Assembly (NCBI RefSeq): GCF_014217685.1
Contig: NZ_CP043653.1
Coordinates: forward strand, 3,264,991-3,328,990
Source of the DNA: Glaciihabitans sp. INWT7
GTDB lineage: Bacteria; Actinomycetota; Actinomycetes; Actinomycetales; Microbacteriaceae
Length of the DNA: 64,000 bases
Reading direction: 5' to 3'
Below are positions 23,663 through 32,331 of this stretch, piece by piece (the first letter of the stretch is position 1; every line of letters starts with the position of its first letter). Below the pieces are notes generated by a model that saw only the letters and a list, made by a program, of their open reading frames with translations, was not told the origin of the DNA and made no database searches. The position numbers and the translations under genes are program-made.

Positions 23663-24961
23663 CTACGCTTCGATACCCGGCAGCGCCGAGGCGCCACTCA
23701 TGAAACGCTGCACATCGGGGTCGACGCGGATGTCGCTCGGTCGCAGCGGCCGCGAGAGGTAGAGCCCCTCGAGCTCGGTGAGGCGGCTGAGCGCCACATA
23801 GGTCTGGCCGGCGCTGAAGGTGCCGGATCCGAGATCCACGATCGCGCGATCGTAGGTCTTGCCCTGCGACTTGTGGATGGTGACCGCCCATGCCAGTCGC
23901 AGCGGAAACTGGGTGAACTCGGCGACGATGTCTTTCTTCAGCGTCTTCGTCGACGCGGAATACGTGTATTTGAACTTCTCCCAGATCGCGGGCTGCACCT
24001 CGTGCACCTCGCCGTCGACCTCCACGAACACGGTCGACGAGATCTTGGTGACGGTGCCCACCGTGCCGTTCACCCAGCGCTGGCCGCCCTCACCGGCGGA
24101 ATCGTTGCGCAGAAACATCACCCGAGCGCCCACCTTGAGCTGAAGGGACTCGTCGGCGGGGAACGACCGTCCGCCGAACTCTCCAGAGACATCGGCCTTC
24201 GCCGTCTTGACGGCCCCGGGGAGCCGGGCGAGGGCTGCAGCGTTGATGCGGTTGACGGTGTCGTTGCGGGTGGCGAGGGTGATCGTGCCATCCGTCGGCG
24301 CTGGGCGGGCGCCGGTGTCATTGAGGCGCCCCGCGATCTCCGCGGTGACCATGCCGTGGCGCACCGCGTTGAGCATGAACTTGAACTCGGCCTCGTGCTG
24401 GCGATGGATGGTCGTCAGCTCGAAGATGCGCAGCTCGGTCTCCTGCCACACCTTCGCGTCGAAGAACCACATCGAGCGGTACTGGTCGGTGAAGTAGGCG
24501 CGCTCGTCGGCATCCCCCGGCACCGGGGCGAGCTGGTACGGATCACCGAACAGCACCACCTGCACACCCCCGAATGCGGTGAACGGCTTCTGGCGCGCCT
24601 GTCGCAGGCTGCGATCGATGGCATCGACCAGGTCGGCGTTGACCATGGAGACTTCGTCGATGACCAGCGTGTCGATGGTGTTGAGCAACTTGCGCAACTC
24701 GGGCACCTGGTCGATCGCGTGGTCGGCGATGACCCCGATCGGCAGGCGGAAGAGCGAGTGGATGGTCTGCCCGCCCACGTTGAGCGCTGCCACTCCGGTG
24801 GGCGCCGCGATCACCACCTGCTTCGCGGTGTTCCACGACAGATGGTTCAGTAGCGTGGACTTCCCTGTGCCCGCGCGACCCGTGACGAAGATGTTCTCGC
24901 GGGTGTTTTCGATGAGCTCGAAGACGGCGGCCTGCTCGGCGGAGAGCGCGAATTCGGCCAC
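23663..24961 (-). CDS. PIF1-like ATP-dependent DNA helicase
   Basis: 432 residues from GTG 24961, which has GGAGG about 10 bases upstream; an ATG at 24994 is in frame but less well placed. Walker A is GRAGTGKS (residues about 28-35), Walker B LVIDEVSM, motif III VVLFGDPYQLAPV, and the late SF1 motifs AVTIHKSQGKTYD and VALSRLTELEGLYLSR. This is the PIF1/RecD-like superfamily 1B, expected to unwind DNA 5'-3', including structured DNA. The protein is compact with no extra nuclease domain. It is monocistronic. Confidence 0.88.
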   Translation of the reverse strand: MAEFALSAEQAAVFELIENTRENIFVTGRAGTGKSTLLNHLSWNTAKQVVIAAPTGVAALNVGGQTIHSLFRLPIGVIADHAIDQVPELRKLLNTIDTLVIDEVSMVNADLVDAIDRSLRQARQKPFTAFGGVQVVLFGDPYQLAPVPGDADERAYFTDQYRSMWFFDAKVWQETELRIFELTTIHRQHEAEFKFMLNAVRHGMVTAEIAGRLNDTGARPAPTDGTITLATRNDTVNRINAAALARLPGAVKTAKADVSGEFGGRSFPADESLQLKVGARVMFLRNDSAGEGGQRWVNGTVGTVTKISSTVFVEVDGEVHEVQPAIWEKFKYTYSASTKTLKKDIVAEFTQFPLRLAWAVTIHKSQGKTYDRAIVDLGSGTFSAGQTYVALSRLTELEGLYLSRPLRPSDIRVDPDVQRFMSGASALPGIEA

Positions 24962-25078
24962 GATACTTCTCCCTCCCGGCATCCGTAACAGCACTCCAAT
25001 CTACCGCCGCGGGCCCGTGTCGGTCGGCGGGAGGGGGCCTTGTGTTGAGAAGCCGGGCACGGGACCGCCACTTAGGAT

Positions 25079-26053
25079 GTGGAGATGCCGCCCCGTATCC
25101 TCGCCCGCTGGCTCATGCTGGCGGGGGTGCTCCTCCTTGCATTCTTTGGCACGGTCACGACCCTCAACCTCACGCTCTACAGCGCCTCGGGGTTCGTCTC
25201 CTCCTACCTCTCCGCCGTCGCCCGGCACGATGTCGACGGCGCGCGCCGAATGCCGGGAGTGACCGTCAGCCCGACAGGAACCGACGAGCTCCTCGCCCCG
25301 GCCGCGCTCTCCTCCCTCACCGACATTCGCCTGGTGAAGGACACGGATGACGGTGGCGGGCGCCATACCGTCTTATACGGTTACACAATCGGGGGCGCCG
25401 AGGGCACCTCATCCTTCGTCGTGGAGCACAGCGGCGGACGCCTCGGAGTCTTCTCGGCGTGGCGCTTCGTCCAATCGCCACAGAGCCTGCTCAGCGTCAC
25501 CGTGAAGCACGGCAGCGGTGTGCTGGCCAACGGTGTCGCCCTGCCCCCGGTCGCGGCCGACGTCGCTCACGCCTACCGCGTGCTCACCCCGAGCCGGGTG
25601 GTCCTGACCCACACCTCGACCTACCTCGGGTCGGTTCGGGTGTCACCCCTCGTGGATCAGCCGGCGAGCGTCACAGACGCGAGCGTCGACATCCAGGCTA
25701 ATACGGTCTTCGTGCGCGAGGTGCAGAAGCAACTCGACAAGTTCCTCGCCGCCTGCACGACGCAGAAGGTGCTGCTGCCCACCGGGTGCCCGATGGGTAC
25801 TCAGATAACCGACCGGCTGCAGGATGCTCCCACCTGGTCGATCGTGAGCTACCCGATCGTCACGATCGTGCCAGGGGCCAGCCCGGGGAGTTGGCAGATA
25901 CCCGAGACCGGGGGGCTCGCCCACCTCAGGGTGAAGGTGCGGTCGATCTTCGACGGCAGCCTCTCGACCTTCGACGACGACGTGCCGTTCACCGTGCGCT
26001 ACGTCATCACCTTCGCCGGCGACGGCAGCCCAGTGATCACCGCTCAGTACTGA
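25079..26053 (+). CDS. Unknown exported or membrane-anchored protein
   Basis: 324 residues from GTG 25079 (ATG 25085 is equally possible). One N-terminal membrane helix (WLMLAGVLLLAFFGTVTTLN) is followed by a beta-rich extracytoplasmic domain with two Cys (AACTTQKVLLPTGCPMG) that could form a disulfide. Late strands read STFDDDVPFTVRYVITFAG. I do not recognise the family, although the layout resembles conserved hypothetical proteins of Microbacteriaceae. It is monocistronic and ends just before a strong hairpin. Confidence 0.72.
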   Translation: MEMPPRILARWLMLAGVLLLAFFGTVTTLNLTLYSASGFVSSYLSAVARHDVDGARRMPGVTVSPTGTDELLAPAALSSLTDIRLVKDTDDGGGRHTVLYGYTIGGAEGTSSFVVEHSGGRLGVFSAWRFVQSPQSLLSVTVKHGSGVLANGVALPPVAADVAHAYRVLTPSRVVLTHTSTYLGSVRVSPLVDQPASVTDASVDIQANTVFVREVQKQLDKFLAACTTQKVLLPTGCPMGTQITDRLQDAPTWSIVSYPIVTIVPGASPGSWQIPETGGLAHLRVKVRSIFDGSLSTFDDDVPFTVRYVITFAGDGSPVITAQY

Positions 26054-26142
26054 GTCCGCGGACCGCGCGCCTGGCGCCAGCCGGCCCGATCGGCGAGCAC
26101 CCGTGCCGAAGCATCCGCAATCGAATCGCGGCGGGAACATGC

Positions 26143-26176
26143 CCTCGCGGCGGGAGATACGTCTCCCGCCGCGAGG
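26143..26176. terminator. Perfect 15-bp hairpin with TACG loop between convergent genes
   Basis: CCTCGCGGCGGGAGA, loop TACG, TCTCCCGCCGCGAGG. The loop is of the stable UNCG type in RNA, and its complement CGTA is read on the other strand. There is no T-run. The 230-bp space 26054-26283 holds no gene; the rest is C-rich sequence. Confidence 0.7.
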
Positions 26177-26283
26177 CTCCGGTTCATCCACGAGCGCGCG
26201 CAACCCCCGCCGCACGCGCGCAACCCCCCACAACCGCCGGGATTTCCGGGCACGGGAACGCCGCTCAACCGCGGGCCGGGCAC

Positions 26284-28245
26284 CTAACGGCGGCCCGCCC
26301 GATCGGCGAGCATCCGGTTGTACTCCAGCAGTTCGGCGTCGCCGTCACGCTCGGCCTTGCGGTCGAGCCGTCTCGCGTCCTTCGCGTCGCTCTTCGACCA
26401 CATGATCGCCACCGTGATAGCGAGGATGATCGTGGGGATCTCCCCCACGCTCCATGCGATGCCACCGCCGGTCTGCTGATCCGCGATCGCGCTCACACCC
26501 CAGGCCCGGCCCATCGCCCCGTACCAGTTGGCCAGCAGCAGGCCCGTGCCCGTGATGAGTGAGAGCCCGAAGAACGCATGGAAGGCCATCGTGCCGAGCA
26601 GCACGAGCAGACGCATCGGGTACGGCGCCCGGTAGGGGAGTGGATCGACGCCGATCAGGGCCTGCACGAAGAGATACCCGGTGATCAGGAAGTGCACGAT
26701 CATCCAGGTGTGTCCGATGTGGTCCGTCGTCGCCCAACTGAACAGCGGCGTGTAGTAGAACACCCAGAGCGAGACCACGAACAGCGCCGCCGCCACTATC
26801 GGGTTTGACAGCACCGCGGATGCCCGTGAATGCACGAACAGCATGATCCACTCCCGCGCACCGCGGCTGCCGTCCGAGCGCTTAGCGATCGCGCGGAGGG
26901 CGAGCGTGATGGGAGCGGCGGGCACGAGCAGCACCGGGATCATCATGCCGAGCAGCATGTGCCCGAGCATGTGCACGCTGAACAGATACTTCTCGTAGGC
27001 GTTGATTCCCCCGTTGGTCACCCAGAACAGCAGGCCGAGGCCGGCGAGCCAGACCACGAGCCGATGCACCGGCCACTTGTCCCCGCGGCGGTGCAGCCTC
27101 ACGACGCCGGCGATGTAGAAGAACGCGAGGAAGGCGATGAGAAGCACCCAGAGGTTGTCGAAGTTCCAGGTGGTGAAGTAGCGCGAGAAGGTGAGCTCTG
27201 GCGGCAGGGGAGCCTGGGTCAGGATCCAGGCCGGGCTCGTGAGGGTGGCATCCTGCGACACCGGAGTCGCCGTCTTCGCCAGAGCGGCCGCGACACCGGA
27301 GGCCAGTCCCATGAATCCGAGTTCCGCGGCGATGAGCCACCAGAAGAAGCGGTTGCCGCTGTTGGCCGAGGACTGCATCTTCGCCACCAGGAACCGCCGC
27401 TGCCCGAGTCCGAAGAGGCCGAGGGCGAGAAGCGCAAAGATCTTGACGAGCACGAGGATGCCGTAGGGCGTGAGCAGTTGGGTGATCGTGCCGACACGCA
27501 GGGCCGCGTTCACGTAGCCGGAGGCGGCGACCACGACGAAGCAGATGATGGCGAGCGTCGAATAGCGGGAGATGATCGGCCCGATGCGTCCGCCCTCGAG
27601 GGTCTTACGGATGAACACGATGGTCACGAGCCCGCCGAGCCAGATCGCCGCGAAGACCACGTGCAGACCGAGGGACGTGACTGCCGCGTCGTGACCGGCT
27701 GCATCCGCCGAGTGCCCCTGCAAGGCCTGTGGAACCAGGCCGACGGCAGCGAAGGCGGTGACGAAGACGAGCATCGTGCGGTTGCGCACGGCGAAACACA
27801 GCACGGTGACCACGGCGGCGACGAGGGTGCTTGCTAGCCAGGCCTGGCCGATCTCCTTGTTGGTGAGGAAGTCGCCGAGCACCCCGCCGAAGTTCGCGTC
27901 AAGGCTGATCGGTTTGGTGTAGAAGCTCATGAAGGTGAGGAATCCGGTCACGGCCGACGCGATGGCCCAGAACCCCGCGGCACCGGCGGCGATATCGAGC
28001 GTGCGGGCGAACTCCGGCCGGTCAGCGCTCATGGCGAAACACAGCAGCACGAGCGATCCGAGCGTGACGGCGACACCCAGGTTGAACAGCATGGTGGCAA
28101 TCGGCAGGCCGTAGCGCACGAGCGCTCCGGGATCGATCAGCCGGGGTGCGTCGGCGGCATGACCGAAGGCCAGCGCGGCGAACAGGGATGCGAAGGCAAC
28201 GACCAGGAGCAGCGCTGGACCGGCGATTCTCACGATCCGTGGCAC
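26284..28245 (-). CDS. CopD / cytochrome c oxidase assembly (CtaG-like) fusion protein
   Basis: 653 residues with about 15 membrane helices. The N-terminal half has the CopD pattern (ALQGHSADAAGHDAAVTSLG, then LHVVFAAIWLGGLVTIVFIR). The C-terminal half has the Caa3_CtaG pattern (SVHMLGHMLLGMMIPVLLVP, TDHIGHTWMIVHFLITGYLF, and FHAFFGLSLITGTGLL). Together they probably move or hold copper in the membrane for resistance or oxidase maturation. The cytoplasmic tail is basic. It is monocistronic. The Met/His-rich protein at 22270 may serve related metal biology, but it is not linked directly. Confidence 0.87.
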   Translation of the reverse strand: MPRIVRIAGPALLLVVAFASLFAALAFGHAADAPRLIDPGALVRYGLPIATMLFNLGVAVTLGSLVLLCFAMSADRPEFARTLDIAAGAAGFWAIASAVTGFLTFMSFYTKPISLDANFGGVLGDFLTNKEIGQAWLASTLVAAVVTVLCFAVRNRTMLVFVTAFAAVGLVPQALQGHSADAAGHDAAVTSLGLHVVFAAIWLGGLVTIVFIRKTLEGGRIGPIISRYSTLAIICFVVVAASGYVNAALRVGTITQLLTPYGILVLVKIFALLALGLFGLGQRRFLVAKMQSSANSGNRFFWWLIAAELGFMGLASGVAAALAKTATPVSQDATLTSPAWILTQAPLPPELTFSRYFTTWNFDNLWVLLIAFLAFFYIAGVVRLHRRGDKWPVHRLVVWLAGLGLLFWVTNGGINAYEKYLFSVHMLGHMLLGMMIPVLLVPAAPITLALRAIAKRSDGSRGAREWIMLFVHSRASAVLSNPIVAAALFVVSLWVFYYTPLFSWATTDHIGHTWMIVHFLITGYLFVQALIGVDPLPYRAPYPMRLLVLLGTMAFHAFFGLSLITGTGLLLANWYGAMGRAWGVSAIADQQTGGGIAWSVGEIPTIILAITVAIMWSKSDAKDARRLDRKAERDGDAELLEYNRMLADRAGRR

Positions 28246-28309
28246 GGCATCCAGCCTAGGCGAGCAAACTGGGCCTCCGCCCCGCCGGCGGGGCCCGTTC
28301 TTAACGACC

Positions 28310-28345
28310 GAAGGGGATGCCGACCCTCAGGTCGGCATCCCCTTC
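28310..28345 (-). terminator. Strong hairpin after the HU gene
   Basis: GAAGGGGATGCCGACC, loop CTCA, GGTCGGCATCCCCTTC: 16 perfect base pairs, 18 bp past the HU stop on the minus strand. A CCCCGCCGGCGGGG palindrome lies further on at about 28281-28294. No T-run. Confidence 0.75.
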
Positions 28346-28362
28346 GGGAGGAGAAGCGAAGA

Positions 28363-28650
28363 CTACTTTGCAGCGGCCTTGAGCTTGCTTCCGGCGCTGA
28401 CCTTCACGCCGTAGCCCGCCTTGATCTGGATGGCCTCACCCGTGGACGGGTTGCGACCGGCACGAGCGGCACGGTGGGTGCGCTCGACCGCGAGCCAGCC
28501 CGGGATTGTGACCTTGGTGCCTTCGCCGACCGAAGTGGCGAGAGTGGAGAACAGGGCGTCGAGGACGCCGTTCACTGCAGCCTGGCTCTGGCCAGACTCA
28601 GCGGCAACTGCCGCGACGAGCTCGGTACGGTTTAGTGACTTGTCAGCCAT
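28363..28650 (-). CDS. hup: HU-family DNA-binding protein
   Basis: 95 residues, the standard bacterial HU size. It opens ADKSLNRTELVAAVAAESGQ and carries the DNA-binding arm GRNPSTGEAIQIKAGYGVKV. The C-terminus ends SKLKAAAK without the long lysine/alanine tail of mycobacterial HupB. It bends and compacts DNA. It is monocistronic, with its own strong hairpin downstream. Confidence 0.93.
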   Translation of the reverse strand: MADKSLNRTELVAAVAAESGQSQAAVNGVLDALFSTLATSVGEGTKVTIPGWLAVERTHRAARAGRNPSTGEAIQIKAGYGVKVSAGSKLKAAAK

Positions 28651-28767
28651 TGAAGTCCTCCTCGGACGTTGTGCTTCTCAGAACATAGATTGCTGCTCGC
28701 GAGAACAGTTCTTTTGCTTGGATGGAACTGAGGCATTGGGGCGTGTGACCCCGCAGCCGCCTGTAAT

Positions 28768-29073
28768 TTACCAGCTTGACTTGGTAATACCGGGCAATTC
28801 GCCCCGGTGAGCCATATCGCGGAAACGCACACGGGAGACCCCGAACTGGCTGAGGAAACCACGCGGACGACCATCGATGGCGTCACGACCGCGCACGCGC
28901 ACCGGGGAGGCGTCGCGCGGAAGCTTCTGCAGTCCGAGCCGAGCGGCTTCGCGCTCTGCATCGGAGGATGCGGGGTCGACGAGAGCCTTCTTCAGCTCGA
29001 GTCGCTTGGTCGCATAGCGCGCGACCACGATCTTGCGCTGCTCGTTGGCAGCGATCTTGCTCTTCTTCGCCAT
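28768..29073 (-). CDS. rpsN: 30S ribosomal protein S14 (zinc-free form)
   Basis: 101 residues. S14 pattern: [20 protein letters not shown] and C-terminal [19 protein letters not shown]. The longer form without the CxxC...CxxC zinc ribbon. It is cotranscribed with rpmG and rpmB, an arrangement that in many actinobacteria is the Zur-controlled zinc-sparing set, though here the genes may be the only copies. Confidence 0.95.
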   Translation of the reverse strand: MAKKSKIAANEQRKIVVARYATKRLELKKALVDPASSDAEREAARLGLQKLPRDASPVRVRGRDAIDGRPRGFLSQFGVSRVRFRDMAHRGELPGITKSSW

Positions 29074-29075
29074 GG

Positions 29076-29243
29076 TTAGCGCTCCTCGCGGAATTCGACG
29101 TGCTTGCGGACTACCGGGTCGTACTTCTTCAGCACGAGGCGGTCGGGGTCGTTGCGGCGGTTCTTCTTGGTCACGTAGGTGTAACCGGTGCCGGCGGTGG
29201 AACGGAGCTTGATGATCGGACGGACGTCCTGCTGCTTTGCCAT
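29076..29243 (-). CDS. rpmG: 50S ribosomal protein L33 (zinc-free form)
   Basis: 55 residues: [20 protein letters not shown], then [20 protein letters not shown] and the end HVEFREER. No cysteine, so the zinc-independent paralogue. It sits 2 bp from rpsN and overlaps rpmB by one base. It was read directly from the sequence between these two genes. Confidence 0.95.
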   Translation of the reverse strand: MAKQQDVRPIIKLRSTAGTGYTYVTKKNRRNDPDRLVLKKYDPVVRKHVEFREER

Positions 29244-29479
29244 TAAATCTTCACCCCACGGCCCAGGATGTCCTTGACCACTGATTCGATGCCACGAGCG
29301 TCAATGACCTTGATGCCCTTGGCGCTGAGCGTCAGCGTGACGCTGCGCTTGAGCGACGGAACGTAGTACGTCTTCTTCTGCACGTTCGGGTCGAAGCGAC
29401 GCTTCGTCCGACGGTGCGAGTGCGAAATGTTGTGTCCGAAGCCGGGAACGGCTCCAGTCACCTGGCACACTGCGGCCAT
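29243..29479 (-). CDS. rpmB: 50S ribosomal protein L28 (zinc-free form)
   Basis: 78 residues from ATG 29479, the start that gives [21 protein letters not shown] longer reading to 29542 adds an unrelated leader. It shows [20 protein letters not shown]. Only one Cys, so no zinc ribbon. It is first in rpmB-rpmG-rpsN. I looked for a Zur-type palindrome in the 170 bp upstream and saw none that was convincing. Confidence 0.94.
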   Translation of the reverse strand: MAAVCQVTGAVPGFGHNISHSHRRTKRRFDPNVQKKTYYVPSLKRSVTLTLSAKGIKVIDARGIESVVKDILGRGVKI

Positions 29480-29650
29480 GGTTTTCCTCCGATTACCGTA
29501 GAGACGAGGTGTCCCTACCCAAGATTTCTTGTCGGCACACACAGCCCACCAAACGATCGCGGGGGGTTTGTGTACAGGCCGCAGCGCAGAATGCGCTCAG
29601 CAGCGTCTAATACTACGGACGCCGCCGCCTCAACGCAAGGCGAGACCTGC

Positions 29651-30103
29651 TCAGGAGCAGATCTTGCCGATCGCGGTGAACTGGGCCTGCACGTCCGTAA
29701 CAGCGGCCTTGAGCTTGGTGGTGTCGGCAGAGTTCTTGCCGATCACGGCCTTCACCTGCACGATCATCTCCTTGATCGAGTCGTCCGCCGCGGTTCCGGC
29801 CTTCTTCACCTCGGCGTTGGAGACCTTCTTCAGCCCGCTGTCGAAGGCGTCGGCCACGGACTGGAGCCCGGTGATCGCCTTGTCGGGGTTGGTGGCGATG
29901 TCGCCGAAACTCGACGCCAGCTCGGTGGTCGATGCGCTCACCGAGGTCTCGAGCGACTTGCAGGCTGCCGCCTTCGACTGCGTGGATGCCGCGGTCGAAG
30001 ACGCGGCCGGCGCGGGCGAGCCTGAGGTGCAGCCGGTGAGCGCGACGGCGAGCGCCGCGCCGACCAAGACGGTGGTGAGTGCGGTGCGAGACAGCGTGGA
30101 CAT
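29651..30103 (-). CDS. Small secreted lipoprotein of unknown function
   Basis: 150 residues from ATG 30103. A signal peptide with lipobox VALTGC (Cys about residue 24) leads to an Ala/Ser/Thr-rich linker, then a helical domain of about 110 residues (SLETSVSASTTELASSFGDI, ADDSIKEMIVQVKAVIGKNS) ending in IGKICS. Two Cys in the mature domain could pair. The family is not recognised. It lies between the ribosomal genes and zur with its own spacer. Confidence 0.75.
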   Translation of the reverse strand: MSTLSRTALTTVLVGAALAVALTGCTSGSPAPAASSTAASTQSKAAACKSLETSVSASTTELASSFGDIATNPDKAITGLQSVADAFDSGLKKVSNAEVKKAGTAADDSIKEMIVQVKAVIGKNSADTTKLKAAVTDVQAQFTAIGKICS

Positions 30104-30160
30104 GAGGTTCCCCCAAGAAGTTTTGGTGACGTGCCCGTCGAGCCTAGCCCGGGGCCCGCC

Positions 30161-30199
30161 GCTGCGACGAACCACGCTGCGACGAACCACGCTGCGACG
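30161..30199. repeat. 15-bp direct repeats downstream of zur
   Basis: GCTGCGACGAACCAC at 30161-30175 and 30176-30190, with nine bases of a third copy to 30199. Non-coding, between the zur stop and the lipoprotein start. No function seen. Confidence 0.9.
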
Positions 30200-30205
30200 C
30201 CCCGC

Positions 30206-30610
30206 TCAGCGTGCCGGTGAGCACGTGGCGCAGAGGCCGAAGACATCGACGACGTGATGGGGCTGTGTGAAGCCATGCTCGGAGGCGACCGACTGAGCCC
30301 AGCGCTCGACGGCATCCGCCTCGATCTCCACAGTGAGGCCGCAGTTGCGGCAGATGAGGTGATGGTGGTGCTGGCCCGGCGTGCACGCCCGATAGAGGCT
30401 TTCACCCTCGGGGGATTGCAGGGAGTCGGCCTCACCCTCCGTCGCGAGGTCGGCGAGCGCCCGGTAGACCGTGGCGAGACCGATCGGCGATCCCGATTCG
30501 CGCAACGTGGAGTGCAGGCCCTGGGCGCTGACGAATCCGTCGTCCGCCCCGAGGGCGGAGCGCACGGCCTCCCGCTGCCAGGTGTTCCGCTTGCGGGCCG
30601 GCGCCGTCAT
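30206..30610 (-). CDS. zur: Fur-family zinc regulator (Zur-like)
   Basis: 134 residues. The winged-helix region (FVSAQGLHSTLRESG, PIGLATVYRALADLATEGEA) is followed by a metal-binding domain with GQHHHHLICRNCG and a second CxxC at FGLCATC, the structural zinc site of Fur proteins. It is the last gene of the znuA-znuC-znuB operon and overlaps znuB by 4 bp. The linkage to a zinc transporter is why Zur is preferred over Fur or PerR. Confidence 0.85.
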   Translation of the reverse strand: MTAPARKRNTWQREAVRSALGADDGFVSAQGLHSTLRESGSPIGLATVYRALADLATEGEADSLQSPEGESLYRACTPGQHHHHLICRNCGLTVEIEADAVERWAQSVASEHGFTQPHHVVDVFGLCATCSPAR

Positions 30611-31509
30611 CGCGTCACCGCCGGTGTCGCACCGAGCGTTGCCGGGGCGTCGACTCGTCCATTGCCTCCACGGCGGCTGCGGCGTGCCCCGATCACGCGG
30701 CAGACGATGTAGATGAGGAAGGAGATGGTCGTGACATAGGGACTGATCGGCAGGCCGCCTCCGAGCGCGAGCAGGATGCCTCCGACGACCGAGGTGACGG
30801 CGAACGCGACGCTGAGCAGGGGAGTGAGGAGGGGGGATGAGGTCACCCGCATTGCTGCAGCCGCCGGTGTCACGAGCAGGGAAAGCACGAGGAGCGCACC
30901 GACGATCTGAATCGACACCGCGGTCGCGAGACCGAGCAGGATCATGAACGCGATCGAGAGCCCGGTGACCGGCAATCCCTTCGCGCGCGCGACATCCGCA
31001 TCCACGCTCGCGAAGCTGAGCGGACGCCAGATCACGAAGAGCGCGGCGATCACGACGACGGAGATGATCACGAGCATGAGCAATTGCGGGTTATCCACCG
31101 AGACGATCTGACCGGTGAGCAGTCCGAACTTGTTGGCGCTGCGCCCCGGATAGAGGGCGAGGAACAGGATGCCGAGGCCGAGACCGAATGGCATCAGCAC
31201 CGCGATGATCGAATTGCGTTCGCGGGCCTTGGCGCCGAGCACGCCGATGAGCAGTGCGGCAAGCAGCGAGCCGCCGATCGATCCCGCCACCACATTCACC
31301 CCGAAAAGCAGGGCCGCGGATGCGCCGGCGAAGCTCAGCTCGCTGATTCCGTGCACCGCGAAGGCGAGGTCGCGCATCATCACGAATGGCCCGATGAGAC
31401 CACCGACGACACCGAGGAGCGCGCCGGCGATGATCGAGTTCCTCACCAGGACCAGCAGTTCGCCGTAGTTGTCGAAGCCGAAGATCTGGTGCCAGAGGTC
31501 GGGGTTCAT
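30607..31509 (-). CDS. znuB: Zinc ABC transporter permease ZnuB
   Basis: 300 residues with eight or nine membrane helices. Family ABC-3 permease features: AFAVHGISELSFAGASAALL, IAVLMPFGLGLGILFLALYP, and GALLVLSLLVTPAAAA. It forms the membrane channel for zinc (manganese cannot be excluded). Overlaps of 4 bp with both znuC and zur show tight coupling. Confidence 0.88.
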   Translation of the reverse strand: MNPDLWHQIFGFDNYGELLVLVRNSIIAGALLGVVGGLIGPFVMMRDLAFAVHGISELSFAGASAALLFGVNVVAGSIGGSLLAALLIGVLGAKARERNSIIAVLMPFGLGLGILFLALYPGRSANKFGLLTGQIVSVDNPQLLMLVIISVVVIAALFVIWRPLSFASVDADVARAKGLPVTGLSIAFMILLGLATAVSIQIVGALLVLSLLVTPAAAAMRVTSSPLLTPLLSVAFAVTSVVGGILLALGGGLPISPYVTTISFLIYIVCRVIGARRSRRGGNGRVDAPATLGATPAVTR

Positions 31510-32321
31510 GTCGCCGCCCCGATGTGATGCTCCAGGTGATCGTGAACCCCGTAGCCCTCCGGTGCACCGAGCACGACGATACGACCGCGACTGCGGATGA
31601 CTTCGACCGGGGTGTCGTACATATACGACAGCACCTCGCTGCGCAGCACCTCGTCGGGGGTCCCCACCCGGAACCGGCCGCCGGCGAGATAGAGCACCCG
31701 GTCGACCATTTCGAGGATCGGGTTCACATCATGCGTCACGAACACCACCGCGGTGTTGATCGCCTTCCGCTGCTCGTCGATGAGCTCGCTCACCTGGCGT
31801 TGGTTGTGCAGGTCGAGGGAGATGAGCGGCTCGTCGCAGAGCAGGAGGCTCGGGTTGCCCGCGATCGACTGGCCCACCCGGATGCGCTGCTGTTCGCCGC
31901 CGGAGAGCGTCGCGACCGGCACGTTCGCGTAGTCCGTCGCGCCCACCGATTCGAGGATGCCGTCCACCTGCCGCCGCACGGCCCGAGAGTTGAGGGGCAG
32001 TCCCCAGCGATTGCCATTCACTCCGAATGTCACCAGATCGCGCGCTCGGAGGGGCGTCCCCTCATCCAGCAGCTTCTGCTGCGGGATGTACCCGATGCGC
32101 CGGCTGCCCTCGCCAACCGGCTCTCCGAGGAATTCGATGGTGCCGGAGCTGAGCTGCTGCTGACCGAGGATCGTCTTCAGCAGGCTCGTCTTTCCGGTGC
32201 CGTTGGGGCCGAGCACCGCGAGGAACTCTCCCGGCTGCACCTCGAGATTGAGGTTGTTCCAGAGGGTGCGTGATCCGAAGGAAAGTGTGGCCTGGCGGAG
32301 GCTGAGAACGGGAGTCGTCAT
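31506..32321 (-). CDS. znuC: Zinc ABC transporter ATP-binding protein ZnuC
   Basis: 271 residues. Walker A is VLGPNGTGKTSLLKTIL, the ABC signature LSGGEQQRIRVGQSIAG, Walker B LLLCDEPLISLD, and the switch VVFVTHDVN. It powers uptake through ZnuB. It starts 10 bp after znuA. Metal specificity is inferred from the Zur-like gene in the operon. Confidence 0.9.
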   Translation of the reverse strand: MTTPVLSLRQATLSFGSRTLWNNLNLEVQPGEFLAVLGPNGTGKTSLLKTILGQQQLSSGTIEFLGEPVGEGSRRIGYIPQQKLLDEGTPLRARDLVTFGVNGNRWGLPLNSRAVRRQVDGILESVGATDYANVPVATLSGGEQQRIRVGQSIAGNPSLLLCDEPLISLDLHNQRQVSELIDEQRKAINTAVVFVTHDVNPILEMVDRVLYLAGGRFRVGTPDEVLRSEVLSYMYDTPVEVIRSRGRIVVLGAPEGYGVHDHLEHHIGAAT

Positions 32322-32331
32322 ACGGGGCGCC

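Noticed and set aside
29480..29650. Zur operator before rpmB
   Set aside because: No near-palindrome with TGA...TCA half sites was found in the spacer.
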